Below are positions 24,597 through 33,122 of a DNA stretch of 37,512 nt, one piece after another (the stretch's first letter is position 1; each line of letters starts with the position of its first letter). This stretch comes from JAUSNA01 sp964511965 (GTDB lineage: Bacteria > Patescibacteriota > Microgenomatia > Levybacterales > GWA1-39-11): NCBI GenBank assembly GCA_964511965.1, contig CAZEGF010000013.1:1-37512 (forward strand). The letters run 5' to 3'. A model generated the notes under the pieces. That model was given only the letters and a program-made list of their open reading frames with translations. It ran no database searches and was not told the origin of the DNA. A program made the position numbers and the translations under genes.

Positions 24597-25035
24597 TTAA
24601 AGCAAAAATTAAATTTTAAAAAGGAAAAATTCATTTCTTGTTTATATTTTTCTTAAGAGTGATAATTGTGGATGCAAAAATCTTGGATATCTCCTCCAAT
24701 TCATCGAGGTACCAAGCGGCTTCGTCCTTTTTTATTCTACTACTATCTCTAAGAAGTGCAATCCATACTTTGCTCTCATTTGTAGATTTTAAACAGTACT
24801 GCATGAATATTAAAAATTCTTTCTTGGAAGAAGATGACTGCCCCTCGATAAAATTTGCTAATACACTTGTTCCTGAACGTATAAGTTGACTATGAATTGC
24901 GTTAGAAGTTCTATCTTTAGGTAAAGTGTCGAGAAGCTTTATTAGTTTTAAAACAAATACATAAAGTCTCTTTTTCGTCTGATCTTTTAATTCCGCATTA
25001 TTCACCCTTTTTGCTCTTTGCTTTTTTTCTTTTTA
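24597..25035. repeat. Repeat-bounded four-helix-bundle unit E
   Basis: Left arm (24597 onward) reads AAAGCAAA, 11 nt, AAAAAGG. Right arm (to 25035), reverse complemented, reads AAAGCAAA, 4 nt, AAAAAGG. The arms are low in complexity, so this is the weakest of the four cases. Confidence 0.35.
24631..25005 (-). CDS. Four-helix bundle protein (S23/IVP family)
   Basis: 124 residues, complete. Divergent from the copy at 3466: MNNAELKDQTKKRLYVFVLK, then LPKDRTSNAIHSQLIRSGTS (about 29-48), VLANFIEGQSSSSKKEFLIF, CLKSTNESKVWIALL and a last helix ending IITLKKNIN. The S.LIRS.TSV.AN..EG.....K.EF pattern is that of the family. Function unknown. It lies alone between pth and the large surface protein. 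Confidence 0.82.
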   Translation of the reverse strand: MNNAELKDQTKKRLYVFVLKLIKLLDTLPKDRTSNAIHSQLIRSGTSVLANFIEGQSSSSKKEFLIFMQYCLKSTNESKVWIALLRDSSRIKKDEAAWYLDELEEISKIFASTIITLKKNINKK

Positions 25036-25051
25036 CTTTCCCATAACTACG

Positions 25052-27802
25052 TTATGGATTTACTTCTTGCCACTTTGTATAACTCGTTTTGTAAAAATCA
25101 GTGAGCTGGGTAATGAAATCAGGCCGTGCGTTGATGTAAAGCGATGGGTACAAAAGATTATTTGTGCAAAGACTTCTTTTATTTTGTAGTGTCCCTGTGC
25201 CGGTGATTGAGAATGGCTTGAGGCTATTTGCAACCAATGTACCACCAATATTAAGTCTGAGATCAGAAGTTGTTCCATCGGCGCATGTATCACCATCAAG
25301 GATGATACTTCCCTGAGCAGTATAATACCCGTCAATATTACTTGCGGTTGAATTCAAAGTTGCTGTTCCGACCGTCTTACCAATTGTAATATTTCCTTTA
25401 GCAGCAACAATGAATATCCCCTGATTTTGAGGAATTGATATTGTGCTTGCGTTGATTGTTACATTTCCATTAACCAATATTACTACTCTACGACCATTAA
25501 CATGGGTGTACAGATTTATTGTCAAATCTCCCGGTGACTCATATACTCCACTCCCCGTAATTTGAGTTTGATCAAAAGTACCGGATGAAATTTGAGTGAT
25601 TGTAACACCATCTTGTTTGGTTTTCGACTTATAAAAGTCGTAAGACATTCCACCATTTCTGTTCTCTGTATCTGCGTTGTATGAATACTCATTGTTGATA
25701 ACCCAATTCTTGACTGATGCAGCTCCACGTCCAAGATTTGCATTACTGTCAGATGAGTAGAAAATTCCCGGATAATTGGCGTCAGTTGACCCATATAGAC
25801 CCGTAGGTACTGGGTTGCTAAGATTTAAGATCCTAACATCACCTACACTCGTCTGAAACCATGGGTCCAGTGGTGCAATACAAAAAGTTGCAACCTGATT
25901 ACTACTTCCGGTTGCAAAAGATACGCCATTACTACCAAGAGGGGACTCGACTGCAGGAGTAACATCTGTTCCTACAACCGTATACCCTGATGGTACCTGA
26001 AGACTTAGTTGATAGTTGCCTTGTGGAAGACAGGTGAATGCTGTTGCTCCTGTGCCTGAGTTAGTTGTTTGGTTGGAATTTACTGTACCTCCATTTGTTA
26101 TATTTAACGTTGCTCCAGTACCACCATTACTATAAGCATTTCCAGAAGTTGAATTGCATGATCCAACCGCAGCTACTTCTCTCACATTCGCGGTAACACT
26201 AACCGTCCCTGGAACCGAAATTGGTGTTGTGTAGCTTACTGTATTACCAGCAGTTCCCACAGTTACTTGCGGATTGTATATAGTTGTGCTTGCAGGACAA
26301 GCTGGTGCTGTCCAAGTGGTAGTTGAGCTAGTAGAAGTGTCTGTTTGCCCACTAACTGTTGGAGCAGGATTATTTGCTCCTGGCGGATTATCGGGAATCC
26401 AAGCAAATGGAGATGGAGGCGCTGCAGGTACATTGCTACAAGATGTTACAGAAAGTGTCGATGTTGAGCCTGGATTAACAGTAACGGGATTTGCGTCAAG
26501 TCCTCCTACACAACTAGGTACTGCTTGATGAATACCAAAATTGATGTTGGTTCTATTTGCGTTGTTAACTGTTACACTTCTTGGGTTGGTTGATGTACTT
26601 GTGTACCCTGAAGGAGCAGTAAAAGTTATACTATATGTGCTATTTGGTAAATTTGTGAAAGTATAGTTACCTGATGAAATACTTGTAGAACCGCCAGGAG
26701 AAACACTAATTGAAGCTCCTCCTCCCGTATAATTTGACTCTCCAGCTCCTTTAGAGCCATTTTGATCTGTATCAACAAAAATATTTCCGGAGATAGAATA
26801 TGTTTTTGGTTGGCATACACCTCCGACACAAGTTTGCCCGGATGAACATAACGCATCAGAATCTTGACAAGCATTTGCTAAATTATTAAAAGCTTGACAT
26901 CCAGAACATGTAGGATAATCAGCGCAAGTTGTCCCGTTGCAATACCCTGAACAGCAGTTATTGGATAAATAGTCAAAACACCCAGCGAATGGATCACAAT
27001 ATGATTGCAATGTATTTGAACACGAACCACCATTTGCAGTCCCTGTACAAATTGGTGGAAAAGCAGGTGGTGGAGTCGGATAGTAACATCCACATACTCC
27101 TGAATTTGGATCCAAACCCCAAACCATTGTTCCAGCGCAACCACCGTATGCACCGCAGTCAACAGGTGTACTAGATGGAGTTGGAGCAACTCCCGAGCTA
27201 GGTGTGGGAGTTGGTGTTCCACCTGTATTTACCCATCCCCAGCATCCACCACTACAAGAATAATACCCATTTGGGTCTGATGAAGGTGCTGTTGCACCAT
27301 TTGGTGAACATGGTCCATATTGTCCTGCACCATTACATGTTGGTCCAGATGTTGGAGTTGGTGTTGGAGTGCTACAAATATTGTTACCCGCACAATCTTG
27401 ACAACTATTAGAGCAATAATTTGGTGTTCCCCCACAACAAGTTCTGTTTGCTCCGCAATCACCTGCAACCTGACACGCATCCGGATTTACAAAACATCCA
27501 TAACCCCATACGGCGCCTACTGCAGGGCATCCTGTATCACAAAATGTTTGCCCCTCAGCTTGAGTACAAGAGGCATTAAAAGAACAACTACTAGTTTGTG
27601 TTTGACCACCATCACACAGATAACTACAGCTACAGGCAGGCTCGCCTGGATTACAAGGGTCTGTCGTGTTCTGAATTACACAATGAGGATATGAGATAGC
27701 ACAAGTTATACTTCCCCCACAAGAAGGAGTCGCATATGATTGTGTATGCATAAAAATAAAAAACGCTAAAACCAAAACAAAGAATAAGAGAAACTTCCGC
27801 AT
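25052..27802 (-). CDS. Large secreted Cys-rich surface protein with SdrD B-like domains
   Basis: 916 residues from the ATG at 27802 (MRKFLLFFVLVLAFFIFMHT), which is a Sec signal peptide. Residues about 25-325 are very rich in Cys, Gly, Thr and Pro with repeated C-x-x-C and TPTPTP stretches. An SdrD B-like domain follows (about 330-430: YSISGNIFVDTDQNGSKGAG, FTNLPNSTYSITFTAPSGYT), then a Ser/Thr-rich region, a second related domain (about 535-650) and a beta-rich C-terminal part (about 650-916) with VVILVNGNVTINASTI and DPWFQTSVGDVR. The last part is a frequent module in Microgenomates exoproteins, as I recall. Probably an adhesin or surface fibre. Own promoter, leaderless start. Confidence 0.8.
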   Translation of the reverse strand: MRKFLLFFVLVLAFFIFMHTQSYATPSCGGSITCAISYPHCVIQNTTDPCNPGEPACSCSYLCDGGQTQTSSCSFNASCTQAEGQTFCDTGCPAVGAVWGYGCFVNPDACQVAGDCGANRTCCGGTPNYCSNSCQDCAGNNICSTPTPTPTSGPTCNGAGQYGPCSPNGATAPSSDPNGYYSCSGGCWGWVNTGGTPTPTPSSGVAPTPSSTPVDCGAYGGCAGTMVWGLDPNSGVCGCYYPTPPPAFPPICTGTANGGSCSNTLQSYCDPFAGCFDYLSNNCCSGYCNGTTCADYPTCSGCQAFNNLANACQDSDALCSSGQTCVGGVCQPKTYSISGNIFVDTDQNGSKGAGESNYTGGGASISVSPGGSTSISSGNYTFTNLPNSTYSITFTAPSGYTSTSTNPRSVTVNNANRTNINFGIHQAVPSCVGGLDANPVTVNPGSTSTLSVTSCSNVPAAPPSPFAWIPDNPPGANNPAPTVSGQTDTSTSSTTTWTAPACPASTTIYNPQVTVGTAGNTVSYTTPISVPGTVSVTANVREVAAVGSCNSTSGNAYSNGGTGATLNITNGGTVNSNQTTNSGTGATAFTCLPQGNYQLSLQVPSGYTVVGTDVTPAVESPLGSNGVSFATGSSNQVATFCIAPLDPWFQTSVGDVRILNLSNPVPTGLYGSTDANYPGIFYSSDSNANLGRGAASVKNWVINNEYSYNADTENRNGGMSYDFYKSKTKQDGVTITQISSGTFDQTQITGSGVYESPGDLTINLYTHVNGRRVVILVNGNVTINASTISIPQNQGIFIVAAKGNITIGKTVGTATLNSTASNIDGYYTAQGSIILDGDTCADGTTSDLRLNIGGTLVANSLKPFSITGTGTLQNKRSLCTNNLLYPSLYINARPDFITQLTDFYKTSYTKWQEVNP

Positions 27803-27808
27803 ATATTT

Positions 27809-27838
27809 ATCGTAGAACTTGAGTAAGACTAAAGTCAA
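27809..27838 (-). promoter_or_regulatory. Promoter of the large surface protein
   Basis: TTGACT (27838-27833), 18-bp spacer, TACGAT (27814-27809). The -10 ends 6 nt before the ATG at 27802, so transcription should begin at the start codon. Confidence 0.6.
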
Positions 27839-27859
27839 CTCTTAGAGGGTTATTGTTGG

Positions 27860-29119
27860 CTATGAAGGGATGAGAACACTGTTACCATATGTTTTATCGG
27901 TTGCAGTGGGATTCATCGCTTTATTTATTTGCTGATATAGAGGCAAAAGCCTTGTAAATTCATTTGCAAGAGCGTATCTTCCACTTATGATATCTTTGGG
28001 CACATGGGCACTCATGGCTCCGAGCCCTACAGCAATATTGTAGGCAGCAGCATATTTAGATCTATCGCCAGCATCATTAATTGTTCCAAATCCTCCTGGG
28101 TTGGGTGCGAAAATTCCCATCGACTTAACCCCATTCAGAACTGAAAAATTATATTCAAATTGATCAGCATTCACAAGCATACCTTTATCTGCTGTTGCCA
28201 AAAACTTCAAAATGATTGGATCATTTTCACTCACCGTTTGGAATTTAGCACTATCACTGTTTCCTTCATATGCCCATAAAGTGAATGGAAAATCACGAAT
28301 ACTTTTCATCTCTTGATACTGCTCGAATGATGTTGTTTGATCATTTAATTCCTGTTTCCAAGCGTTAAAATTTCCCATATCAACAGCTAATTGGATCATA
28401 GCTACTGGATTTTCAAATCCAGATGAATTCAGCTCTAAATCATGAAGTTGAGATACTTTAATTTGCTTGTTCGCATATGGAATGGTATCCGGTCTAGTCT
28501 TTAAACCATCCTCAATTGCAATTATAAATCCATCTGCAATAATTACTGGTTCCGAACCTTTTAATAACTCCTTAATTGCAGCTTTTTTGTCTGGTGAAAT
28601 AGGCATCTCTTCAATAGACTTATGAAGTCCAGGAGCTTCTTTTTGAGTAGATACGGGTGTTTCAGTTGGGGTAGTTGTAGAAGTTACTGTAGGAGTATCA
28701 GAATCCGGAGTTTCAACCGGACCTCCCCCCGCAACGGGAGTATGCTCTGGTCTAGTCTGCGATGGATCATCTCCACCTCTTGAAGCAAGAAACGCCGCTC
28801 CCCCTCCAGCTAATACTACTCCCAATGTTGCAGCCGCCGCTCCCAAAAATCCTCTTCTCGTATAACCTCTTGGTTGTCTGCCTCCTCCTTGCTCTGAGTG
28901 ACCTCTCCCTTGAGTACCAACTCCAGGCTGCGTAGGAACAGTTATTTTGGCAAAAGATATACCTTCAGCCGTTGCTGGTTGAAGCGATGCAATATGGTTT
29001 TCCTGTTTTTCTTCAGAAAATAACACCTCTCTTTCTTGAGAGCTTTGTATAAAATCTTCTATAGGTTCAAAACCGTTTGTTTGGGCTAGATCTCCTTCGT
29101 GTGTCATGGGTTCGTCCAT
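27860..29119 (-). CDS. Membrane-anchored protein of unknown function with internal RRGFLG motif
   Basis: 419 residues from the ATG at 29119, with GGGAG 6 nt upstream; a TTG 30 nt earlier is less likely. A polar, Gly/Gln-rich cytoplasmic part (1-85) leads to YTRRGFLGAAAATLGVVLAG (about 86-105), which looks like a twin-arginine signal placed inside the protein, or a plain type II membrane anchor. After a Thr/Pro/Val linker (about 115-155) comes a domain of about 260 residues with no recognised family; IADGFIIAIEDGLKTRPDTI and SRYALANEF-like parts suggest a globular alpha/beta fold. It is the third gene after the paralogue pair 29159-30562. Confidence 0.7.
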   Translation of the reverse strand: MDEPMTHEGDLAQTNGFEPIEDFIQSSQEREVLFSEEKQENHIASLQPATAEGISFAKITVPTQPGVGTQGRGHSEQGGGRQPRGYTRRGFLGAAAATLGVVLAGGGAAFLASRGGDDPSQTRPEHTPVAGGGPVETPDSDTPTVTSTTTPTETPVSTQKEAPGLHKSIEEMPISPDKKAAIKELLKGSEPVIIADGFIIAIEDGLKTRPDTIPYANKQIKVSQLHDLELNSSGFENPVAMIQLAVDMGNFNAWKQELNDQTTSFEQYQEMKSIRDFPFTLWAYEGNSDSAKFQTVSENDPIILKFLATADKGMLVNADQFEYNFSVLNGVKSMGIFAPNPGGFGTINDAGDRSKYAAAYNIAVGLGAMSAHVPKDIISGRYALANEFTRLLPLYQQINKAMNPTATDKTYGNSVLIPS

Positions 29120-29158
29120 ATTATACTCCCTTTTCCTATAGGGTATCAAGCCAACTCA

Positions 29159-29938
29159 TTATTTTCTTACAATTTTAAAATAAATATTATTCATTAACGA
29201 ATTTGTTTTAAAACTATTATAAAATTGGTTCATAACAGCTTCAGAATTATTGGTTATTTTCTTTGAATTTACAATTCTGTAAATAGACTGAAGAAATGTA
29301 ACTGTAAAAGTCTTGTCTGGATTCATAGTCGCAACTTTTCCAGTTAGAATGGATTTTGGCTCAAGATAGACCAATATGCTAAATGTCCCCGGTGTTATTT
29401 CTGTTAGGCTACCTGCATATATATTATTCAAATCTTTCGCTTGAATGTTCGCCTTTTGTTCTTTATCGGTCAAATGGACAACAATTTTTTTAAGAGGATA
29501 TCCACCGGTAGATCCATGGGAACCATATGTTGTTGAGTATTCGTTTTCAAAGACATTCCAAGATTTCATCAGTTGCATGAGCTGGTCATTGTTTTGTATA
29601 GAAATATCATACCCTTTAATGTCAGAAACAACTTCAATCGAAGGCTTAGCATTTTTGTCATACTTTACAGGAGTTACAGAAGGTTGTACTGCGGGTTGGT
29701 TAGGATCCACGAAAATTTTATTAACTTTTTTAATTATCTCATTATTTTGAGGTAATCCTCCAAACAAATTTGGGAATAATCTACTAAGCGGAAAAATTCC
29801 AAAATAATTTAAGGCAATAAAAGCGCCGATGATAACAACAACAATTAAGCCCGATTCAATTATGAAAAGCGAGAACGCTCTCTTCTTCTGCTTTTCAGGT
29901 GATTCGTATGAAAATCCTCCCTTTTTTTCTTCGCTCAT
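29159..29938 (-). CDS. Single-pass membrane protein, paralogue of the upstream gene
   Basis: 259 residues. Cytoplasmic basic start (1-21), one transmembrane helix (about 22-45), a linker, and an outside domain (about 105-259). The domain aligns with the gene just upstream: KGYDISIQNNDQLMQ against KGYKATIENEAFLVQ, STGGYPLKKIVVHLTDKEQ against STTGKKPINEIHLLVRDSV, and IYFKIVRK against IYIRITKQ at the end. The two genes thus arose by tandem duplication. No known family. It is 6 nt after the upstream stop. Confidence 0.75.
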   Translation of the reverse strand: MSEEKKGGFSYESPEKQKKRAFSLFIIESGLIVVVIIGAFIALNYFGIFPLSRLFPNLFGGLPQNNEIIKKVNKIFVDPNQPAVQPSVTPVKYDKNAKPSIEVVSDIKGYDISIQNNDQLMQLMKSWNVFENEYSTTYGSHGSTGGYPLKKIVVHLTDKEQKANIQAKDLNNIYAGSLTEITPGTFSILVYLEPKSILTGKVATMNPDKTFTVTFLQSIYRIVNSKKITNNSEAVMNQFYNSFKTNSLMNNIYFKIVRK

Positions 29939-29944
29939 ATTAAT

Positions 29945-30562
29945 TTATTGCTTAGTAATTCTAATGTATATGTCGCTTTCTTTCATAAGAGTTGAAAATA
30001 TCTTTGAAACCTTGCTTGTAACCTCAGATACAGTCAGGTCTGGAAATTCAGTAACTAAAATTGCTCCAATAAAATTCTTTAGCAATGTATCTTCAATCCC
30101 CTTTTCCTCCAACTGTTTAGGTGTAACAACAGCGTTGACCAAAATGACTCCTTCATACAAATATACATACATATTGTCTGAAAAGTCTGGGATTGTTTGT
30201 TGTACGGAGTCTCTAACAAGCAAATGAATTTCATTTATAGGTTTTTTGCCTGTTGTTGAATTATATTTTTTTGAATATAAAAATGTACGACCGAATAGAT
30301 GTTCAGACTCAAGAGTCTGAACAAGAAATGCCTCATTCTCAATCGTTGCCTTATATCCCTTAACAACCGATTGGACTCTTACTAGACGAGAATTGTTTTC
30401 AATATTTCGTGCCTTTGGACGTAGATCTTGGGCGGCTTTTGTAGCGTCTGGTCCATTTTTTGATGCGACTTTTGCTAAGTCTTTTTGAAAGAAAATTACA
30501 GCACCAACAGTTCCCAAAATAATAATTCCAATAACAAGAATGATTGCCTGAGTTTGTTTCAT
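29945..30562 (-). CDS. Single-pass membrane protein, first of a paralogous pair
   Basis: 205 residues. N-terminal membrane helix (about 5-25), short basic linker, then the domain shared with the next gene (about 62-205). No recognised family; CPR genomes often carry such short anchored beta/alpha domains beside surface-protein genes. First gene of the operon 30562-27860, with a promoter whose -10 lies 6 nt from the ATG. Confidence 0.75.
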   Translation of the reverse strand: MKQTQAIILVIGIIILGTVGAVIFFQKDLAKVASKNGPDATKAAQDLRPKARNIENNSRLVRVQSVVKGYKATIENEAFLVQTLESEHLFGRTFLYSKKYNSTTGKKPINEIHLLVRDSVQQTIPDFSDNMYVYLYEGVILVNAVVTPKQLEEKGIEDTLLKNFIGAILVTEFPDLTVSEVTSKVSKIFSTLMKESDIYIRITKQ

Positions 30563-30568
30563 ACATTT

Positions 30569-30597
30569 ACTATATGAAATGCAGTGGGGGTTTGCAA
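30569..30597 (-). promoter_or_regulatory. Promoter of the surface-protein operon
   Basis: TTGCAA (30597-30592), 17-bp spacer, TATAGT (30574-30569), 6 nt before the ATG at 30562; predicted leaderless. Confidence 0.65.
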
Positions 30598-30608
30598 TCT
30601 ATTTAGGA

Positions 30609-31841
30609 TCAATAGTTGTCACCTGCGTTGGTAACGAAAACGTCGTGTGGGTGAGATTCTTGAAGTGAAGCTTGGGTTATTTGTACAAATTTGGCCTTTT
30701 TTTGAAGCTCTTCTATATTTTTTGCACCTATATAAAACATCCCTGATTTAATTCCTCCTATCGATTGGTCTAAGAAATCTTTGACTGTACCTTTAATAGG
30801 AACCAATCCCTCTACTCCTTCTGCAACCAAAGTCTTGTCTTTGTATGACTTTCCATGAAATTCATCTTCAGATTTTATCTTTGCCCCATGCTGCATCGCT
30901 CCAACCGATCCCATCCCTCTGTATTCTTTGAAATAATATGTTTCCTCTACTTTTTCCAAAGATTTACCGGTAATAACCAGATCCTTGTGAGCTCCCTCAA
31001 GAATGTCTGTAAGCGCTTTTGACTGCTTCCCAAAGATACTTTTGAACCTAGCCGGAACAAATGATTTGGTAAGACCAATAACTTTTCCCGGGGATTCTGC
31101 ACAGGATGCAAAAAGTGAACCAATCATAACGGTGCTTGCTCCTAAAGCCAGAGCTTTTACCATATCCCCGGAATATTTGATCCCTCCATCTGCTATTACT
31201 GGTATATCGTATTTTTTGGCCGCTTTTGCAGTTTCTATAATCGCCGAAACTTGAGGTACTCCCATACCGGAAATGACTCTAGTCGTACAAATTGCACCAG
31301 GTCCCATACCGACCCTGAGTCCATCTGCTCCATTTTTACAAAGGTCCTCGGCAGCCTCGTATGTTGCAATATTTCCAACTATTACCTCTATTTTGTATGT
31401 TTTTTTAATAAATTTGAGGGCATCAATAAATTTATTTGTCCACCCATGTGCGCTATCTAAGACAACTACATCAACTCCTGCTTTAATAAGTGCTTCAAGT
31501 CTTTCCTTGTATCCTTCCGATACGCCAATAGCTGCTCCAACCATTAGTGCTTGCCCTGAGCTTGCCGAACGGGTATCTTTTACTTTTTTTACTTTTGAAG
31601 CTTGATCTGAAGATGATAAATTTCTGTGTATGATTCCTATTCCCCCTCGTTGAGCAAGCGCAATTGCAAGTCTACTTTCAGTAACCGTATCCATGGGGGA
31701 TGAAATAATGGGAGTTTTGAGTTTTATTTTCTTTGTAAGCCGTGTCGTGAGGTCAATTTCGTCACGAGAAAAGTCTGAATATCCGGGAACGAGTAAGATA
31801 TCATCGAATGTGAGTGCGAGGGGAAAATTTTGTCTTTCCAT
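30609..31841 (-). CDS. guaB: IMP dehydrogenase without CBS domains
   Basis: 410 residues against about 485 for usual bacterial GuaB. Oxidises IMP to XMP for guanine nucleotides. LTFDDILLVPGYSDF, ISSPMDTVTE, VLDSAHG, the catalytic loop GPGAICTTR (C185), IADGGIKYSGD and EYRGMGSVGAM are present. The tandem CBS module normally found after KVK is gone; in its place is DTRSASSGQA, coded by the dispersed 25-bp repeat. Two more oddities: about 35-40 extra residues before EYRGMGS (about 257-305), and a flap KIKSEDEFHGKSY in which the usual Arg-Tyr pair is not seen. GMP reductase is the alternative, but VISGMGVPQ and the GMGS motif favour GuaB. Confidence 0.88.
   Translation of the reverse strand: MERQNFPLALTFDDILLVPGYSDFSRDEIDLTTRLTKKIKLKTPIISSPMDTVTESRLAIALAQRGGIGIIHRNLSSSDQASKVKKVKDTRSASSGQALMVGAAIGVSEGYKERLEALIKAGVDVVVLDSAHGWTNKFIDALKFIKKTYKIEVIVGNIATYEAAEDLCKNGADGLRVGMGPGAICTTRVISGMGVPQVSAIIETAKAAKKYDIPVIADGGIKYSGDMVKALALGASTVMIGSLFASCAESPGKVIGLTKSFVPARFKSIFGKQSKALTDILEGAHKDLVITGKSLEKVEETYYFKEYRGMGSVGAMQHGAKIKSEDEFHGKSYKDKTLVAEGVEGLVPIKGTVKDFLDQSIGGIKSGMFYIGAKNIEELQKKAKFVQITQASLQESHPHDVFVTNAGDNY
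31549..31573. repeat. Dispersed 25-bp repeat in frame in guaB
   Basis: Plus strand GCTTGCCCTGAGCTTGCCGA plus ACGGG; two mismatches to the copy at 19491-19515. It is read S-A-S-S-G-Q-A at residues 92-98, exactly where the CBS domains are missing. Confidence 0.8.
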
Positions 31842-31846
31842 AATTT

Positions 31847-31875
31847 ATAGTACAGTTTGAGGCCGAATTTGTCAA
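31847..31875 (-). promoter_or_regulatory. Promoter of guaB
   Basis: TTGACA (31875-31870), 17-bp spacer, TACTAT (31852-31847), ending 5 nt before the ATG: leaderless. The -35 box lies inside the 26-bp direct repeat at 31862-31887. Confidence 0.65.
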
Positions 31876-31887
31876 GGAGAAAATTAT
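31862..31887. repeat. Direct repeat, guaB-side copy
   Basis: 26 bp that match 35691-35716 at 25 positions. It contains the TAA stop of the M16 gene (31886-31884) and the guaB -35 box. Weaker similarity goes on toward the guaB side for about 15 more bases. Confidence 0.85.
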
Positions 31888-33119
31888 CCAATATGTCCTG
31901 CTAGTATACTTTCAGACTTAAAAAATTTGAGGGCTACCTTATTTATTTCGCCAGGACTTATTTTTTTATATATGTTATTTGTTTCATCAATTGTTGTAAA
32001 TGTATCAGTTCCTTCAATCTCTTGTAATCCGTACCACTCAATAATATCATAACCACTTTCTAAGCCCGCCTGCAATGAACCTATTGCGTAACCTTTTGCT
32101 ATATCAATTTCATCCTTTGAAATGCTACCTTCTCCTAATTTCTTGAATTCGTTCTTTATTATCTCTTTGACCAAACTACTGTTCTCTTTTGCGCAAGACG
32201 CACTAAATAGAAAATTACCTCCGCCCCGATAATAATCAATAAAAGTCTGCCAACTATATACCAGCCCTTTCTTCCCTTGTAGCTGTCGCAGTATTGGTGA
32301 ACCATAATAATTTCCTAGTATATTTCTTAAAATATCAAGTGCATATCTATCTTTTGAGGTATATTTTCCTACAGGAACCCCAACAATTACAGTAGATTGA
32401 TAATAGTTTGGATCTTTTATATACAGGTTCTTTTTTCTAAAAATAGGTTTTATGATTCTGTGTTTATCTGTTTTTTTATCGATTTCAATAGAGTTATACG
32501 AGTTAACAAGTTTTTCGATCTTATTTGCATCTACGTTTCCAGCTATAAATAATGTTGTGTTAGCTAATTTAAAATAAGATTCAATAAATCGTCTTATATT
32601 ACTAAGAGTAATTTTTTCAACATCCTTCTCTACTCCAGAGTAAGGTCTTGATAGCTTTGTACCTTGGAAGAAAAGTGGATTACTAACATAATCCCATAAA
32701 GCCTTAGTTGGATCCGAGCGATTATTCTTAATTTCTTCCAGAATAACACCTCTCTCGCTATCCAAATCTTCTTGTCTAATAATTGGCTTAAATAATGTAT
32801 TAAGTAATGCATCCAACCCTTGAATATAATTTGCGAGTGGCATTCGAACCGTGTGTTTTTGAAAATCGATCCATGTGAAAGCATAATGCGACCCACCGTT
32901 CTGATGAATGACTTTGGCTAAAGCGTCTTTTGATGGATATTTCTCAGACCCATGAAAGATCATGTGTTCAGAAAAATGTGATAAGCCTGGCCGGACAAGA
33001 GGATCAAATCTATATCCTGCTCTTATATAAGCAGTTGATGTCACCGCTTGAGAACCCGGCAATTTGATGATTACGAGCTTCAATCCATTAGACAATTTCT
33101 TAGAAATAATATTATCCAT
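31884..33119 (-). CDS. M16 family zinc peptidase of the RiPP operon
   Basis: 411 residues, one M16A/M16B-like unit plus the inactive partner half. The inverted zinc motif HFSEH (H48, E51, H52) and the downstream Glu ligand in ERGVILEEIKN (about 128-129) are intact, so it should be active. The C-terminal half has GKKGLVYSWQ typical of the second M16 half. M16 enzymes are used in other RiPP pathways (for example PqqF and AlbE/AlbF), so removal of the precursor leader is the likely job. It starts 3 nt after the SagB-type gene and is last in the operon. Its stop codon is part of the 26-bp direct repeat. No signal peptide, so it works inside the cell. Confidence 0.9.
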   Translation of the reverse strand: MDNIISKKLSNGLKLVIIKLPGSQAVTSTAYIRAGYRFDPLVRPGLSHFSEHMIFHGSEKYPSKDALAKVIHQNGGSHYAFTWIDFQKHTVRMPLANYIQGLDALLNTLFKPIIRQEDLDSERGVILEEIKNNRSDPTKALWDYVSNPLFFQGTKLSRPYSGVEKDVEKITLSNIRRFIESYFKLANTTLFIAGNVDANKIEKLVNSYNSIEIDKKTDKHRIIKPIFRKKNLYIKDPNYYQSTVIVGVPVGKYTSKDRYALDILRNILGNYYGSPILRQLQGKKGLVYSWQTFIDYYRGGGNFLFSASCAKENSSLVKEIIKNEFKKLGEGSISKDEIDIAKGYAIGSLQAGLESGYDIIEWYGLQEIEGTDTFTTIDETNNIYKKISPGEINKVALKFFKSESILAGHIG

Positions 33120-33122
33120 TTC

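Noticed and set aside
3466..25005. Diversity-generating retroelement, because Avd is a four-helix bundle protein
   Set aside because: No reverse transcriptase, template repeat or variable repeat was seen near any of the four genes.
25060..27694. Several ORFs of 80-124 aa on both strands within the large surface protein
   Set aside because: They follow the low-complexity Cys/Gly/Thr coding of the main gene in other frames and have no start signals or known motifs.
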